The notes beneath the pieces were generated by a model. That model searched no databases, was not told the DNA's origin, and saw only the letters and a program-made list of their open reading frames with translations. From an uncultured Prevotella sp. (GTDB lineage: Bacteria > Bacteroidota > Bacteroidia > Bacteroidales > Bacteroidaceae), in the NCBI GenBank assembly GCA_900315635.1, contig OMZV01000009.1, positions 1 to 64,000 of the forward strand: a DNA stretch of 64,000 bases. The letters run 5' to 3'. The position numbers and the translations under genes are program-made. Below, in pieces: positions 63,259 to 64,000 of the stretch; within the stretch, counting starts at the first letter, position 1, and each line of letters starts with the position of its first letter.

Positions 63259-64000
63259 TTGACTGGATTATACATTCACATACCATTTTGCGCCAGCCGG
63301 TGCATTTATTGCGGATTCTACTCTACCACTCTTGCCCATGAGCAGGACCGGTATGTCAGTGCGCTATGCCGTGAGATGGAGATGTGTAAGGACGAGCTGC
63401 AGGGAAGCCTGTCGACAGTTTATATCGGAGGCGGCACACCAAGTCTGCTTTCAGCCGAGAATATGCAAAGGATATTCCTATATATAAATAAGGTATATGC
63501 TCCTGACTGGGATTCGATGGAGGTTACAATGGAATGCAACCCCGACGATGTTACCAAAGAGTTCTGCATGGGTCTAAGACTGACACCGATAAACCGTGTG
63601 TCAATGGGTGCGCAGACTTTTTCGGACTCACGGCTGAAGTTTATTCATCGAAGGCATAATTCTTCAGAGGTATTCAAGGCTATGAAACTTCTGAGGGAGC
63701 ATGGCATTGGCAATGTATCCATCGATTTGATGTTCGGATTCCCGAATGAGACTCTTTTCGATTGGACCAGCGACGTTGACACTGCTATCAGCCTTCGACC
63801 GGAGCACATTTCTGCATATAGCCTGCAATATGAGGAAGGCACTCCGCTCTATCGAATGCTGAGTGAGGGCAAGGTAAAGGAAATAGACGATGAGCTATAC
63901 AGGAAGATGTATGCCACTCTGTGTGAGAAGCTTTCCGAGGCTGGTTATGAGCACTACGAAATTAGCAACTTCGCTCTGCCAGGCAGGCGCTCACGACATA
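63259..64000 (+). CDS. hemW: HemW-type radical SAM protein, 5' part (runs off the window)
   Basis: 247 codons of an open frame truncated by the window end. It begins at TTG (reading LTGLYIHIPFCASRCIYCGF); a stop lies 10 nt upstream in frame and no ATG fits, so TTG is the likely start. The CxxxCxxC iron-sulfur motif (CASRCIYC) is at about residues 11-18, followed by YIGGGTPSLL, NPDDVT, RVSMGAQTF, DLMFGFPNET, AYSLQYEEGTPLYRM and YEHYEISNFA. This matches HemW (heme chaperone, formerly HemN-like) rather than true coproporphyrinogen oxidase. Confidence 0.9.
   Translation, partial: MTGLYIHIPFCASRCIYCGFYSTTLAHEQDRYVSALCREMEMCKDELQGSLSTVYIGGGTPSLLSAENMQRIFLYINKVYAPDWDSMEVTMECNPDDVTKEFCMGLRLTPINRVSMGAQTFSDSRLKFIHRRHNSSEVFKAMKLLREHGIGNVSIDLMFGFPNETLFDWTSDVDTAISLRPEHISAYSLQYEEGTPLYRMLSEGKVKEIDDELYRKMYATLCEKLSEAGYEHYEISNFALPGRRSRH

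Overview
The window is a chromosomal segment of a Bacteroidota member, order Bacteroidales. The evidence is: promoters of the TTTG / TAnnTTTG type, a complete Na+-NQR operon, an aerotolerance (bat) operon, type IX secretion genes (porQ, porE), a TonB protein, a TonB-dependent receptor, an M64 peptidase and an EF-G paralogue with an altered GTPase centre. Gene content and the style of the short intergenic repeats look Prevotellaceae-like, but that family assignment is inference. No transposase, integrase, phage gene or CRISPR array was seen.

Layout. 1-251: intergenic repeats. 252-4757 (-): TamB-like protein. 4965-10862 (+): nqrABCDEF. 11131-12588 (+): a 34-codon membrane mini-protein and tilS. 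13096-21434 (+): moxR, DUF58, a membrane protein, batA, batB, batC and a fused batD-batE. 21442-27357 (+): PAP2 phosphatase, queA, DUF2027-Smr, nadE and an unknown secreted protein. 27367-30376 (-): M64 peptidase, cmk, porQ. 30531-33094 (+): tonB, polyprenyl synthase, TatD. 33201-33850: tRNA-Ser, a broken gene remnant and a repeat. 33879-40468: DUF1648 protein, SGNH hydrolase, then a TolC/HlyD/ABC-2 export operon. 40521-41627 (-): Mrp/ApbC. 41894-41977 (+): a free-standing 27-codon membrane mini-gene. 42249-49403 (-): trp operon read trpL-D-C-F-A-B-E-G. 49668-50459 (+): a 44-aa protein and rpe. 50503-57908: ECF sigma, topB, porE, RNA methyltransferase, thyA, folA. 58026-63046 (-): TonB-dependent receptor and EF-G paralogue. 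63259-64000 (+): start of hemW.

Beyond ordinary housekeeping, four things stand out. First, a family of intergenic elements built on an exact 22-bp period occurs at five places, the largest being a 12-unit array inside the trp operon. Second, the trp operon has a legible attenuator: a leader peptide with three Trp codons, a terminator and a matching antiterminator. Its gene order is a circular permutation of the order I recall for Bacteroides. Third, a second, palindromic repeat family (CCTCC...GGAGG) lies in the trp operon, next to thyA, and inside the reading frame of an ABC permease. Fourth, two tiny single-span membrane proteins are present, one with its own promoter, a strong Shine-Dalgarno and a terminator.
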